In this document: positions 47,484 through 58,624 of the stretch, in pieces
How positions within the stretch are numbered: the stretch's first letter is position 1
Layout of the letters: each line of letters starts with the position of its first letter
Source: Globodera rostochiensis
Lineage: Eukaryota; Nematoda; Chromadorea; Rhabditida; Heteroderidae
DNA: 64,000 bases
Assembly (NCBI GenBank): GCA_018350325.1
Contig: JAEVLN010000023.1
Coordinates: 745,001-809,000 of the forward strand
Reading direction: 5' to 3'
The notes under the pieces: model-generated
Seen by the model: the letters and a program-made list of their open reading frames with translations, nothing else
What the model was told of the DNA's origin: nothing
Databases searched by the model: none
Position numbers and translations under genes: made by a program

Positions 47484-47934
47484 TTAACTTAATGATAATT
47501 TCATTGCTTAAAAGGTAACTTCTTAGTATAAAAATAGATTAAAATTTCTTTATTAGCAATAAACAATATCAAATTTGTCGACAAAAAAAAACATAATTCG
47601 TAATATGACGCAATCTTTGGTAAAAAAAAGCTTTGTGTTCTCCAATTCATTCGATTGTTAAAAGTTACATTTTTGGTTTAACTAATTCATTTGTGTAACA
47701 AACTTATTTGTTGATCATTTCATTTTTTTAATTGTTTTTATAAATATGCAATTAAATGTTACTAACAAAATCAAAGAAATTATTTATTATCCGTTGCCTC
47801 TTTCTAGCTTTGACCGCTGATTTTAATTTTAGTTTTATTGTATTAGATTTTAAGATTAATAGGAATTATATTTTGAAATTTTTATGTATTATAATTATTT
47901 TTATTAGCTGCATTAAACTTGTCCATGCGCAATG

Positions 47935-48040
47935 ACCGTTGTCATTCCATGCGCTAGTTACTCATTCTGGAGCGCCGGTGCGAGCACCCGCCAGGCTCGG
48001 CTTGCTCTGACCAACGAGACTTCATATCAAAATGCAATGA
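47935..48040. other. GC-rich island, strand unresolved
   Basis: About 100 bp near 60% G+C. Plus reads CAMTVVIPCASYSFWSAGAS.. to TAA; minus reads ..SLVRASRAWRVLAPALQNE-TAA-LAHGMTTVIAHGQV. The direct repeat gcgcatgg occurs twice on minus. Coding is likely but the strand cannot be told. Confidence 0.35.
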
Positions 48041-48448
48041 TTATAGTTTTAAGTAGAGTTTAATTATTGTTGTTGTCCACAAACCTGGATCTTTAAATTA
48101 ATTTTTAACTAGTTTTTTAATTTTGGCGTCCCAACTCAACTTCAAAGTGTCCCGATTAATCTTTTTTAAAAGTTTATTATCTACATAGCATTTATTTTTA
48201 GGATTTTGTTGTACAAATAATTATCTACATATATCATCATTTATAAATGATTTATAATTTGAACCTCAAATAATTACATATTAAAAATTCTCCAATTTCA
48301 TTAGGATTTAGTTTCGAACCGTTTGCAATTGTATAACTAAATTTTGTTTAAATTCATTTTTTATTTAATCATATGCCATTCAGAATTTTTGAACAATTAA
48401 AGTCTTATTATTAATAGGTTTAAAAGAATTTCGGTCCGACATATCCCC

Positions 48449-48568
48449 TTATCCTCTCAAAGATCGTCGATGAACATAACAACGTGTCCGGGTTGAAACC
48501 TTCTTCGATATGATCAGCTGTGACTTGTTTTGTCGATCGTTTTTTAATTTAAATTTACTTGTAAATGG
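48449..48568 (-). CDS. Conserved basic exon, copy B
   Basis: Partner of 7287-7406; core SKKVSTRTRCYVHRRSLRG-TAA, same 40-codon length. An overlapping frame (..VTADHIEEGFNPDTLLCSST..) is open here but has in-frame stops in copy A, so it is less likely. Confidence 0.5.
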   Translation of the reverse strand, partial: PFTSKFKLKNDRQNKSQLIISKKVSTRTRCYVHRRSLRG

Positions 48569-48968
48569 TCAACAGACAGCAAGTAATTGATATTTATATT
48601 TGAACTTTTGTGCTTTTTAATTATAAACAATTAATCTTTACTTTTTTTAGATAATTAAGCTTTTTAATATTCAATTAGCCAGCCTCATAAATATTTTTAT
48701 TATAAAAAAATTTTTGAATTTTCTATGTTGTGTTTAACTGATCTAAATTTCACTCGATTAACCACCAATTTTATCAACTCTTTAATACCTGACACAACTG
48801 ATGAATTTGCATAATAATATGTTCTTTCTCCGAGAGCTCTATGCGAATGTCTGCCAATGCTATTAACTTTTAACATTTATTTAATTAATGCCTTTTTATG
48901 TGCATCACTTCAGTATTTTGATTTTAGTAATTTATTTTATTAATTATAGCTCACCTTTACATTTTATT

Positions 48969-51281
48969 TTTATTCTACATTTTTTTTTAAATTTATTTTA
49001 CGCATTAATTGCGGGACTTGTATGAAACAGCACCCAAGCACAAGTATTTTTCTTGCAGAAAAAAATTGCAGCTCTCGAATTAATTCCAAGTAAAGTGGCT
49101 GTGCTTATTTATTACTCAGCTTTAAGCATATTGTAATTAAAATGGAATTTTAAATTATTATTAATAATTTAAATGTATATTTATTTACTTTCTTTCAAAC
49201 CATAATTAAAAGCGGCATATTTTATTAATTATAAAATGCACCCTGCCTCGCTTTAGCTTTGACCAATAAGGATTACGTATCGAGGAACCAACAAAGCATG
49301 GCCATCGATCAATCTTTCTGAACATTTTGCTAAATCAAAAACATTAAAATACTAAATAAAATTTAATTATATAATTAAAATAAAATATAAATTATTCTAA
49401 AGGTGCCAGCCAGCCACTCTTTCATATAGCAAAATATTGTTAGCAAACTTTTCATGTGTTAACTAGGTAAGTCACATATTAAAACTTTTTTGAATTTAAA
49501 GCCACAAAGTATTTAAATAGATAGGTATAATTATTTTTGTAAAATTCGAAATTATTTTTATATAAAGTTCGAAATTTTTTAAGATTTGTTGATGCTCTTG
49601 TTTTTAATTTATCAATATTGTAAAATTGGCTCTTTGTTATTTTATTGTTAATGCGCTTCTCAACTTTATTTTTAACCTTTATTATTTGAAGTCAGTTTTC
49701 GTATAAAATTAGGCGTCATCGAATCAAAAAAAGAGAGTTTAAAATATTATTTTGTCATTGGTACTTTATTATATAATTTATTTATTTAATTTTAACTTTG
49801 TTTAATTTTTTTAAACATTATTTGTTCTGTTATGCCAACATATTTTTATAATTTTTGATGATATTTGCGTGACTACAATAATTTATAAAAAAATCAATTT
49901 TATTTAAATTTTTCTGCGTTTAATTTTAAAAAATTTGCTGTTAAATTATAATGATAACAAATGTGGACGATTTTTAATGATAAATACAACATTTAATTTA
50001 AAGATTTTGGATTTTCCAATGACTATTCATTTTAATTCTTTGATGTGCATTGTAGAGGTCTTTATTTTGTCGGGCTATGCTGATACCCTTTGGGATGGTT
50101 TGGTAGGCTCCTGTATTAGAGTGTATTTATTACTTAAATGCGAATTAACTATTTTGAATCTAATAAAAAGCTCAAAATGATTAGTCCTTATGCTAAATCA
50201 TTTTTGATTGTAAAGCTTGTTTAATATATTTTAAATTATTGTATTTTATGCAACATTGCCATTGAATCAAAATTCTTTTTTTGAAGAAGATCTTTGTTGG
50301 TCTGCAGTTTTTGCTAAAAACTTTGACTGAAACTGTCGAATAATTTCTTATTAATTTTATAGATTTTAATTTTATACGTTTTGTAACAACAAAATGATTT
50401 TTACTTCTACACTTTTTCGCCGTTGCTTTTAATTGAGTATATTTACTTTATTTTCATCCAAAAATGTAAAAAAATAAACGTTCTCCCTCCAGCTGCTGTA
50501 GTTTTCACACTTTCGCATTTAAAAGTTACATCATTGATTAAATAAATTTAAGTTAGTAATTACAATGGGCTTTGCAAATCCTTGTGATGTTTAATAAATT
50601 GATATATTTATTCGAAAAAATGAGTTAATAATCTTTAATATTTTATATTTTTATTTATGTTTAAATTCTATTAAATTAACGTGTATTTATTTATGTTTTA
50701 AACATATATTTTAACGCTTATTTTTTAATTTGAGATTTTTTTCTTTTGCTTTTTACAATTATTTATAGTTACCTAATTATATTTAAACGATTAAGCTTTC
50801 TCTTGTTATTCAGATTATTCGTTGTGTGTTAATTTTTTTGATTTTAAACCAAGACCTTCTTTATTTAATCTATATTTTTGTTTATAAAATCACTCATAAG
50901 AAAATAATTCAATTGTTTAAAACAAGGAATGCTTTTAATTTAGCTTATTTTATAGCCTTTATTTCATCAATTTTTATTACGTAGTACAATTTAAAAATTA
51001 AATATTTTTACATAATCTATTTTTATTAAAATATATTTTTCCTAAGCATTCAAATTAATATTTGCAAATTAACGCGATAGAATATATTGTTATATCTTTA
51101 TAAATATTATATCTAAAGTTTTTTATATAACATTAAACAATTTATAATTTTTGAATTGAAGAAAATATTTGACCATTTTATGTTATGCATTTAAAACTAT
51201 TCATTGTTTCATCGGCCGATTTTTTTTTGTAATATGTATTTTGCATGATTTATTTTTATTAGAGTTTTTTATAAATATTCC
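48969..51281. other. A/T-rich spacer
   Basis: Islands at 49240-49310 and 50480-50510 are unresolved. An 81-codon plus ORF (49935-50180) contains FILSGYADTLWDGLVGSCIR, protein-like but on the T-rich strand; possibly a real exon. Confidence 0.35.
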
Positions 51282-51329
51282 TTAATTTCCTCGCATTATG
51301 TTCTCGGTTTCTTCATTCTCCGTCGGAGG
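51282..51329 (-). CDS. Member R, short terminal exon
   Basis: After ..taaattaaag: PPTENEETENIMRGN-TAA. Upstream, VQSRTKCFA-TAG lies in the same frame and matches member P (QSRTKML..). Acidic; related to the 46.8 kb exon. Confidence 0.42.
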   Translation of the reverse strand, partial: PPTENEETENIMRGN

Positions 51330-51849
51330 CTTTAATTTACTTTTCTATGCAAAACATTTGGTCCTACTCTGTACTAAAGTTGCATAAATGGATTAATTTA
51401 CCTCAATCCGTGAAAATTTCAAGAGTGTAATAAATTTAAAATTTAATATTATAATAACATTAATATAACTATTTAAAGTATAAAATTTTGAAAAGATATT
51501 TTAAAAGGTTAGCAGTTCCTATATTTTGCATATTATCCAATAAAATAAATCAAAGTTTATATATTTAAATTCACAAAGCAGGATAATTTAATTAAATTTG
51601 AAACATTCTTATTCACGTTATAAATAATAATTTAACGGGCAGTAAGCGACCACAGTGTTTTATTTTAAGATTAAAATTTGATAATTAAATAAAAGTATCA
51701 AATTGTCTGATACTGTCAGCTCGTCCGAAAGATGTGGAAAGAAGCCGACCCTGAGTCAGCAGTAAACTTTTGTTTAAATTTATTTTGTTTTAACTTATTT
51801 GATAATTTTTGTCAAAAAAAAAAATTCACAAGTTTTTTGGCATCCCCAT

Positions 51850-51975
51850 CTATGTCGTCGTGTGCGATTTTAGACAATCCATCGTTACTTCCAGTATATT
51901 TGCTATTATAATACAGTTTTCGAAGGGCTCGGGCATTTCCAATCGTCGTAAGGGGCCGCAATTTTTAAAACTAAT
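51850..51975 (-). CDS. 41-codon frame, unknown protein
   Basis: ..NCGPLRRLEMPEPFENCIII then ANILEVTMDCLKSHTTT-TAG. Plus also has a long open frame (..GIPIYVVVCDFRQSIVTSS..), and another minus frame (..IAAPYDDWKCPSPSK..) is open. Chosen for balanced composition; strand uncertain. Confidence 0.35.
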   Translation of the reverse strand: MSFKNCGPLRRLEMPEPFENCIIIANILEVTMDCLKSHTTT

Positions 51976-52133
51976 TCAACATATAATGTGGAAAATTTAC
52001 GTGACAAGCAGTCAATTAGGTGTAATTTTATGCGTTTTCTAATATTTAAACTAAAGTTTAGTATTTTAATGCTATCAATTTGCATTTTGAACACTCAAAG
52101 ATATTTAACTTATCATTATTTCTGAGCAATGTT

Positions 52134-52229
52134 TTAAATATTTAAGTTGGCCCCAGGGGGCCCGGGGTCCCCCGTGGTACCTTTTTTAAATTTATTGGAG
52201 TACTTATTCCAGTTGTATCTCTGGTCCAT
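52134..52229 (-). CDS. Small ORF with collagen-like Gly-X-Y triplets
   Basis: ATG-started MDQRYNWNKYSNKFKK then GTTGDPGPPGAN-LNI-TAA. Four consecutive Gly-X-Y triplets, one of them GPP, are coded by the most GC-rich 30 bp in the region (gggggcccggggtcccccg). Collagens have hundreds of triplets, so this is a fragment, an exon end or a chance resemblance. If real it points to an animal genome. Confidence 0.5.
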   Translation of the reverse strand: MDQRYNWNKYSNKFKKGTTGDPGPPGANLNI

Positions 52230-53002
52230 TTATTTCATGCTAAGTATAAAATAATCGTAGAATGATAAAAATGTTATAAAATTTGTTAATTATTTTTATT
52301 ACTTTATTCTTGAAATGAAATATTAGTACGTTTATATTTAACACTTTATTTTTTTAAGTCATTTTACTAATTAAAATTTAGAATTACATAATAGTTTTAT
52401 AACACAATGTAATCTAAAGATAATTCATTTATTAGCGGTCCGATCAGCAATAATTCTGCCCAAAAATTTTTGTTATTTTTAAATGATTATTTTTTCCGGC
52501 TATTTTTGTAAATTAAAGAATGTTGATATTGCGCCCATACATTAAATTTTAATTTAATTGGTTTAAACAAATTTTAAGTTTTTTATCTAAAATCAAAAAA
52601 GTTGTCATTTTTATTAAGACAAATATTTAATTATTTAAGATGCTTTAATGGCTTAATTTTTAATCTTACATAGATAATTTCTCCTTAAAGGTACGCTTAT
52701 TTTTCTGAGTTAAATTGTTTTTTTTTTGTCGTTTTTTATTATTTTGTTAATTCAATCACATTAAACGTAAATCAGTAAAATACCGTTTATCATATTTTCA
52801 TAAAATGTATAAGTTAACAATGTCTGAATAATTATTTGTTTCCAATAAATTTTACTAGTAGTGTTTTTTGAATTACATTAAATCTATTTAATAATTTTCA
52901 CAAACTGAAATATAAAGTTTTAGAGCTGCATTTTCTCGTATTAAAAAATTATTTTGAGTAATTTTCGCCTTTGTTAAATATTTGGTAAACATATTTTGTC
53001 TA

Positions 53003-53083
53003 CTAATTAATTTGATATGCATTCTTCATACCATGAGAAACTTTGTGGCTTTGACAAACACTGTGCAAATTCTTGTTGAAATA
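53003..53083 (-). CDS. Modular family, exon C, copy 3
   Basis: YFNKNLHSVCQSHKVSHGMK-NAYQIN-TAG. The acceptor CAG of copy 1 is CTG here (..aatcactg), so this copy may no longer be spliced in. Frame conserved with 42190-42282. Confidence 0.5.
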   Translation of the reverse strand, partial: YFNKNLHSVCQSHKVSHGMKNAYQIN

Positions 53084-53129
53084 CAGTGATTCTAGATACA
53101 AAATCTTACCAAATTTTTTATTTTTTTGG

Positions 53130-53259
53130 CTACTCTTTTTTGCCTTTTCCAACAATTTTAGTAAGCTCCTCACCTTTCTAAGAGTTCACCTGCACTTCCG
53201 TCCGCAGAATATTGAGTTTTTTCTCTGATTGATAAAATTTTGTTGGCTTCTTGCGTCAT
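53130..53259 (-). CDS. Modular family, exons A and B fused, copy 3
   Basis: Exon A (MTQEANKILSIREKTQYSAD-G, 53196-53259) abuts exon B sequence without spacer at GGAA|GTGCAGG. In A's frame it continues SAGELLER-TGA; in B's own frame it reads VQVNS-TAG-KGEELTKIVGKGKKE-TAG. Likely a rearranged pseudocopy. Confidence 0.45.
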
Positions 53260-54357
53260 TTATCAATATTATCAATTTTGTAATATTTAAAAATTATTCA
53301 AATTATGTATGAAGAATATAACTAAATTAATTTATTCACTTGTAAATATTATTTTACTACTATTTTAATGTTTATTTCACTATTGGAATTACTATTTCTT
53401 TTATTAATTTAATTTTTTAAATATTGTAAATCAGACACTGAAGCCTCACAGGGTGATTTTTTGTTTGAAAGAATGTTTTTTAAATTAAGTATAACAGTTT
53501 GAAAAAAATTACTTAAATTATTTGTAATTTGACTTTTATTTATTTATTAAAGAAAACATAACGCAACAGATTCTAAAATTAAAATACTAAGTTCTTTATG
53601 CATACTTTTATAATACAGTTTTTTTTTAATTTTATTCTTATGAAAGGAGACAATTAAATTAATTTTTAATTTAATTTTCTACTTTTCTTATTTATTGTTT
53701 TAATTGCCATGTTTATTATTTAGTATAATTTATATTTGAACAAAATTTAACGTCGGAACTTTTTTATTTAATGAGAGATATATTATCACACTTTGGCAAT
53801 ATTTTTAGTATAATAAAATCACAGACAATTCTATTAATCTTTATTTAATAAGGTTGTTTAGGAGCAAATTTAGTCGAACTATAACGAATTTATTTATTTA
53901 TAAAATTAACTGAAAATATGATTCTTTAATATACAGAATTAATTGTTGCAAAATCATAAACCCTGTCATGCAGTGATTAATGATTTCAATTTGAACGAAA
54001 AGGCCTTTTTGTGCAACATCCATGATTATATGTGCAGATAATATGCCGCGCTGCTATGACTTTTGTGCCCGTCGGCGTCTGGATGTTTTGTCTGCTTATT
54101 GCATTAATTTAATTATGAAAAATCTGGGAATGATTTAAAAACTATCTTATTTTAAGCTATTAAAACTTTTTTATATATGCTAAAAAGTCAAATTGCACTT
54201 CACGAACTTTATTAGACATTTCTACATAATAATAAAAAAATTTAAAACCACCTACAAAAAATTATAATCAATATTATAATTAAGGTTAGCGGACTGCAAA
54301 TTGTGCCTTTGCTACTTTTCAGATATTTTTAGCAGATTCAGATTAAAGAGCATAATT

Positions 54358-54433
54358 TTATTTTGGTAATTTTTTATTTCTATATACCATTTTTTCATCG
54401 CAAGAGCTCAAGTTGTGCTCTGTCAACTGACCG
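54358..54433 (-). CDS. Terminal exon, conserved in duplication (copy 2)
   Basis: GQLTEHNLSSCDEKMVYRNK-KLPK-TAA after ..tggttttag, identical in protein to 43632-43707. Confidence 0.58.
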
Positions 54434-55375
54434 CTAAAACCATTTTTTATCAGATATGAGTCAGTTTTATGCAAAATAGTAAATATTATTATTCAATGTT
54501 TTTATTTATCGTAGAATTAATTACTTGTTTAACTTTTTAACATTTTTATATATAAGGAATTCAAATTGTAATAAATAAATCCACCACTTATACAATAAAT
54601 TCGCAAATTCAATTTTTTGATCATTTAATTTTAAGATTATCGGTAGTCGAATTGGTGGTTCGACCAAAATCTCAAAATCTGCGCCCTTTTCAAATCGTTG
54701 TGTATTTTATTCACATAAATTTAAGTGAATCGTGAAATCAAAAAACAAAAAATAAAATGATAAAATAAACAGGCCTGGAAAATAAATTATTTGTATTAGT
54801 AGATTTAATAAACATTTTAATTAATTTCAATAGGATAAAATTGTTAAAATGTTAATAATTAACAAAAATCATTGAATTTCAATTAAACCCTAAGAAAATA
54901 AATTTTAGGGCTGAAATTGTCATAAATTATAAATTAAAGGCTGCAGCACACATGTGGTAGCAAATGATTTCCCGCAGTATCTGAATTTCAAAATGTTAAA
55001 TTCTTTGAGATTCAGCAAAAAATTTAATGGAGGTCGAGAAATCACCATTTTGATTTTTATTATTTCTATTTTAGTTTTTCTTTGATTGCCAATTTAGTTG
55101 TACGATAAGCATCATCATTTTATCATTTAATGTATATTTTGATAATAAAACCATCATGATTCGCACGGGCTTTTCGATTAAATTAATTGTCGCTAATAAG
55201 TTTTAAATAAAAAAGTAGTTTTTATTTATTTTTTGGAATTTAGTAAAATCATTTATCAAAGTTTCTTTTAATAAATTATTTTTTTCTCTTTAACACATTA
55301 TTGTATTTAAATGTTCTTTTTTAATAATGCCACCAAGACCAAAATAAATGCCACAAAACCATGAAATTGCTTCAC

Positions 55376-55407
55376 GGCATAATTTGTAAATGTTGACCTT
55401 CATTCAT
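55376..55407 (-). CDS. Putative first exon (copy 2)
   Basis: MNEGQHLQIMP then GTGAAG donor, identical to 44712-44743. Confidence 0.38.
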
Positions 55408-55895
55408 ATGTATAATATTAGAATTTTCACCGATTGAATTTATATGGTGCTAGAGTATCAAAATTAGAAATGTGATATGTTCAAAAATAATGTTTACACT
55501 GGTAGTAAAAGGACCAAAATAATATTTAAGAAAATTGAAATTTTTAAAAGTCCACCAATTTTCACTAAATACACGAAAAAAAGAAGAAATGAAATGTATC
55601 TCGATTAAAAAATGATTAATTGAAATTTTTTTATGAAATAATATTTCTAACTACATACTAAAATAAAACTGAATCTTTTAATAAAATTAACGGAAATTTG
55701 GATAATACAACAGTTTAATTAAATTCTAATGGCTTTTAAATCGACTTTTTGGAGCACTTTGCAAGACATTGGTTAAAAGACCAGGTACAAATTGCATAAA
55801 AAATTGTTAAATCATATAATTTTTATTTTACAGTGGGTCAGCCACTCCGAAATACTATAATACTAAATAATGATATAAATTTAAATTCGGCTCAG

Positions 55896-56155
55896 GGCTT
55901 CACCTCAACGTGATTTTGGTCCTTCAAATTTAAATGAACTAAAAATTCGTAAATTAAATAATTCTTGGTATATTTCAAATGCCGTGTAGCCGGTTGTGAG
56001 TTAAAAGTTCGTGCACGAAAAAACAATAACGGTAGATGGGTCGTGGGTTTTATGAACACGACGTGAGTTACCCACCCTAACTGAAAAAACTTCGTCTCAT
56101 GTTGTTCAGATTCCTTAACAAAGATTACCGACGAATGAGAAGAAAAAAAAATTAA
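55896..56155 (+). CDS. Three-exon model, basic protein
   Basis: Exons 55896-55948 (ASPQRDFGPSNLNELK..), 55990-56062 (..PGCELKVRARKNNNGRWVVG..) and 56110-56155 (..FLNKDYRRMRRKKN-TAA). Introns of 41 (gtaaat..gtgtag) and 47 nt (gtgagt..ttgttcag) restore one frame, with a consensus GTGAGT. Without the first intron the sequence reads FKCRVAGCELKVRARKNNNG, which looks like a FLYWCH/WRKY-GCM1-type zinc finger, so retention is an alternative. Upstream, 55836-55910 also has an acceptor and frame GQPLRNTIILNNDINLNSAQ. Confidence 0.6.
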
Positions 56156-56541
56156 ATAAATCCATGCTCCAATTTAAATAATTCAAAAGGAATGATTCCT
56201 ATAGAAATTAAATTTATTAAAAATAATATTAAAAGTTGAAGGTTTATAAAAAATGTGCATTTCATGCAAAGCGAGAACGCTTTAAAATAATTATGTTTAT
56301 TGAAACAGAGACAAAATGAACTAAAATAATCTGAGGATTTGAAAATTTATTAATATTTAAATATCATATAATGTAATTTACGCTAAAGCTGAAAGAGTAT
56401 TTAAAGGCAACGAACCCCAACGTATTTTTAAGGTTTTTACTTTAATAAAATAACTTATTACATATCTTTTTAGATTTTTGTTTGTTTAAAGGAAGTTAAA
56501 AATTCCGATTATAACTGGTATATGCTTATGTAATTAGTCTC

Positions 56542-56610
56542 ATGGAAAATGTTGGCCTTAGAATAGCAGGCGAAACACAAAAAAATAAATTATTAAGCAA
56601 CAGTGAAACG
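56542..56610 (+). CDS. Putative first exon, 23 codons
   Basis: MENVGLRIAGETQKNKLLSN-SET then a GTATTA donor in phase 0. The frame stays open further (..VLNNKSFNVRHE-TGA). Another short frame at 56.39-56.44 kb (KAERVFKGNEPQRIFKV) lies just upstream. Confidence 0.42.
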
Positions 56611-56803
56611 GTATTAAATAATAAAAGCTTTAATGTTCGGCATGAGTGAGTGTTAATGTCTCTTAAAAATTATATATACTAAGCAAATATAGGAAATAAA
56701 AACTACATCAGCATAAATATTGCAAAATTGGAAAAATTAATTAAAGCGCAATATTAAACGATAAAACAATTAACAAAAAAAAAAAGTTAAAACAATGCCT
56801 TAA

Positions 56804-56986
56804 ATACTGTCCCAATTACTGGGAAATAAACTGGCTTCGCTTAAACCTAAGGCCTTAAAAAAATATACAAAGCTGCAAAAGCAACAGCACCATGGACGAG
56901 ATCGCAATTTCCATGCGGGAACAAGAAATTTTAAATGTCAAAGTAACAAAATAAAAAAAAAGAGTAAGTTAAAATTAATTTTGTAA
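56804..56986 (+). CDS. 60-codon frame or nested first exon
   Basis: ILSQLLGNKLASLKPKALKK then YTKLQKQQHHGRDRNFHAGT-RNFKCQ.. with a GTAAGT donor inside its lysine-rich end. A different frame starts at a good context caccATGG (56893): MDEIAISMREQEILNVK followed by GTAACA. Only one can be used; both are protein-like. Confidence 0.45.
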   Translation: MLSQLLGNKLASLKPKALKKYTKLQKQQHHGRDRNFHAGTRNFKCQSNKIKKKSKLKLIL

Positions 56987-56994
56987 AAATTTAA

Positions 56995-57157
56995 ATGTTA
57001 ACTGTTTATTTTAATGGAGATGGTCTCTTTGTAAAAAATTCAAATAATAAAATAGAAATAAGAAGCTCCGTGTTTTTGGTATCTCAACGATAACATTCAC
57101 CGGATAAAAAGCGTATAATAGCTTAATGAAATTCATGCTAAATATGCAAATCAATAA
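56995..57157 (+). CDS. Two-exon model resembling a transposase segment
   Basis: MLTVYFNGDGLFVKNSNNKI-EIRSSVFL, then a 43-nt intron (gtatct..ataatag) and LNEIHAKYANQ-TAA. The spliced order F-N-x-D-G..K-x-S..L-N-E resembles a motif I recall from DNA-transposon-encoded proteins (..DGxxxxKSS..P..xxNELP..). The resemblance is from memory and weak; key residues would need an alignment. Confidence 0.5.
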
Positions 57158-57767
57158 AACAATATTCGAAAAAGTGATGAAAAAAATTATGAATATTTAA
57201 TTTAATACAAAGAAACAAAATCAAAATTAAATTATAAATGTAACAATCTTTTAACTAAGACTGACGAAGTAGCGGTTTCACAAGTCTAGAAACGTCTTCC
57301 TCAAAAATAAAATAAATTCACCTTAGTTTAATTACGGTGCAAAAAATTTTCAATTGCATTTAAAAACAAAAACTTAAAATAAATAAACAACATAGGTAAT
57401 TAATGCAAAGTATCTAACTATAAATTTTGTGTTAATTGAACATTGTTATCTTATAAAAATCATTAAATATAAACCTATTGCTACTACTCAAACCTGTTAT
57501 TAAAAGTTAAAGAAATATTTTAAAATAAAACAAATTTGGATAAATTAAAAGATGATTTCACGTTTAATTTAAAGAAAAGCAACAAAAATTGTTTTGCGGC
57601 AAAATGAAAATATCAAATAAAGAAATTAAATTATTTGTTAAATCGACTAAATAAATTTTCTCTCTATAAGGAATATTATTAATGATTGTTTTATTATTAT
57701 TATTTTATATAATTTTTCGTTAATTCATTTACAATATAAATTATTTTTTCGTGTTTATTTTGAATAG

Positions 57768-57957
57768 TTTTAAAAATTATTTTTGAACATTTAAATTGTT
57801 TTGCTGGCAGAGTGGAATTTCTGATCAAACAGGTATTGGTCAAGAGGTAACAATCAAAACAAAAAATATTAAGAAGCAATTAGTAAATAATGAATGCCTA
57901 CCTATTGTTAAAAATCAACCAGAAATTGTCACCAATATAAAATATAGAGTACGCTAG
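57768..57957 (+). CDS. Two-exon model, unknown protein
   Basis: After ..ttgaatag: LKIIFEHLNCFAGRVEFLIK-Q, 41-nt intron (CAG|gtattg..tattaag), then KQLVNNECLPIVKNQPEIVT-NIKYRVR-TAG. Without the intron two different frames are each half open; the splice joins the good halves. A GTACGC near the end could lead to MGHFPQPKI. Frames at 57.96-58.13 kb (LIRQRVKFINEDGAFSST; TTSFTFWSFADSKVIKSQN) suggest more exons. Confidence 0.6.
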
Positions 57958-58237
57958 TTACGTATATTTAATAAGACAACGTGTAAAATTTATTAACGAA
58001 GATGGGGCATTTTCCTCAACCTAAAATCTAATTGACTGAAACAACTTCTTTTACATTCTGGAGCTTCGCGGATTCTAAAGTTATAAAAAGCCAAAACATA
58101 AAAATAATATCAAAAAATTTACTAAGTCAAAAATAGTTTAATAGCCTGTTTTAATTGTATTAAGCTCAATTTCATTTTTGATTATATGTTAGGATTTCGA
58201 GTTTATCTGAATATTATTATAGCATTAAATTTTTATT

Positions 58238-58262
58238 ATGACGGCTAGACATCGTCATGCAG
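58238..58262 (+). CDS. Possible short first exon
   Basis: ATG-ACG-GCT (MTARHRHA) then CAG|GTGAAC. Only 25 nt, so support rests on start and donor alone. Confidence 0.22.
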
Positions 58263-58415
58263 GTGAACTTCACTTCTGTTGTTGCACAATTTTGTAAAAT
58301 AAAAAATATTTTAAAATAAAAATTTTTCTCTAAATTTACTGAGAGCGGTTTCGCGTTAATGATACTCACCATGACAAGGAAATAAAAATCTTGGATTAGT
58401 AAGTTTTAACATTAG

Positions 58416-58624
58416 TTTTAAATCATTTTGTGAAGCATGACCAGAAACATGAAGCGACTCATTTGCATTATGCTCATAAATCAAACATTAGTTGTATAGC
58501 ATTTTTTAAAACTTTGTGTGAATACACCAGTTTATAAGTCAATGGCCGATGCGAAGACTCGATTAATTCGCCTGATTATGCATATAATGTTAAATGTTGT
58601 TCAAATGTGAGAATTCTTTTTTAA
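58416..58624 (+). CDS. Two-exon model, His-rich then Cys-containing
   Basis: Acceptor ..ttaacattag, then LNHFVKHDQKHEATHLHYAH-KSN; a 48-nt frame-neutral intron (gttgta..ttataag) removes an in-frame TAA; then INGRCEDSINSPDYAYNVKC-C.. to TAA. Spaced His/Cys might bind metal (inference). No family recognised. Confidence 0.52.

Larger units (their letters stand above)
53674..55550. repeat. 1.9-kb segmental duplication, copy 2
   Basis: Counterpart of 42.95-44.89 kb about 10.7 kb away. Lacks the 76-bp block. Ends at ..tttttaaaag; right beyond it the plus strand changes from T-rich to A-rich, so the duplication border coincides with a composition switch. Confidence 0.97.

Noticed and set aside
49935..50180. 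81-codon plus ORF
   Set aside because: Only the middle is protein-like; no good splice sites and it lies on the T-rich strand. Kept as a note in the spacer entry.
24748..58624. Alternative genetic code, because TGA, TAA and TAG each occur in frame between coherent segments
   Set aside because: In most cases the stop lies inside a plausible short intron or a GTGA donor (24.8, 33.9, 44.7, 58.5 kb), and all three codons also end frames cleanly. Pseudogene decay explains the rest.
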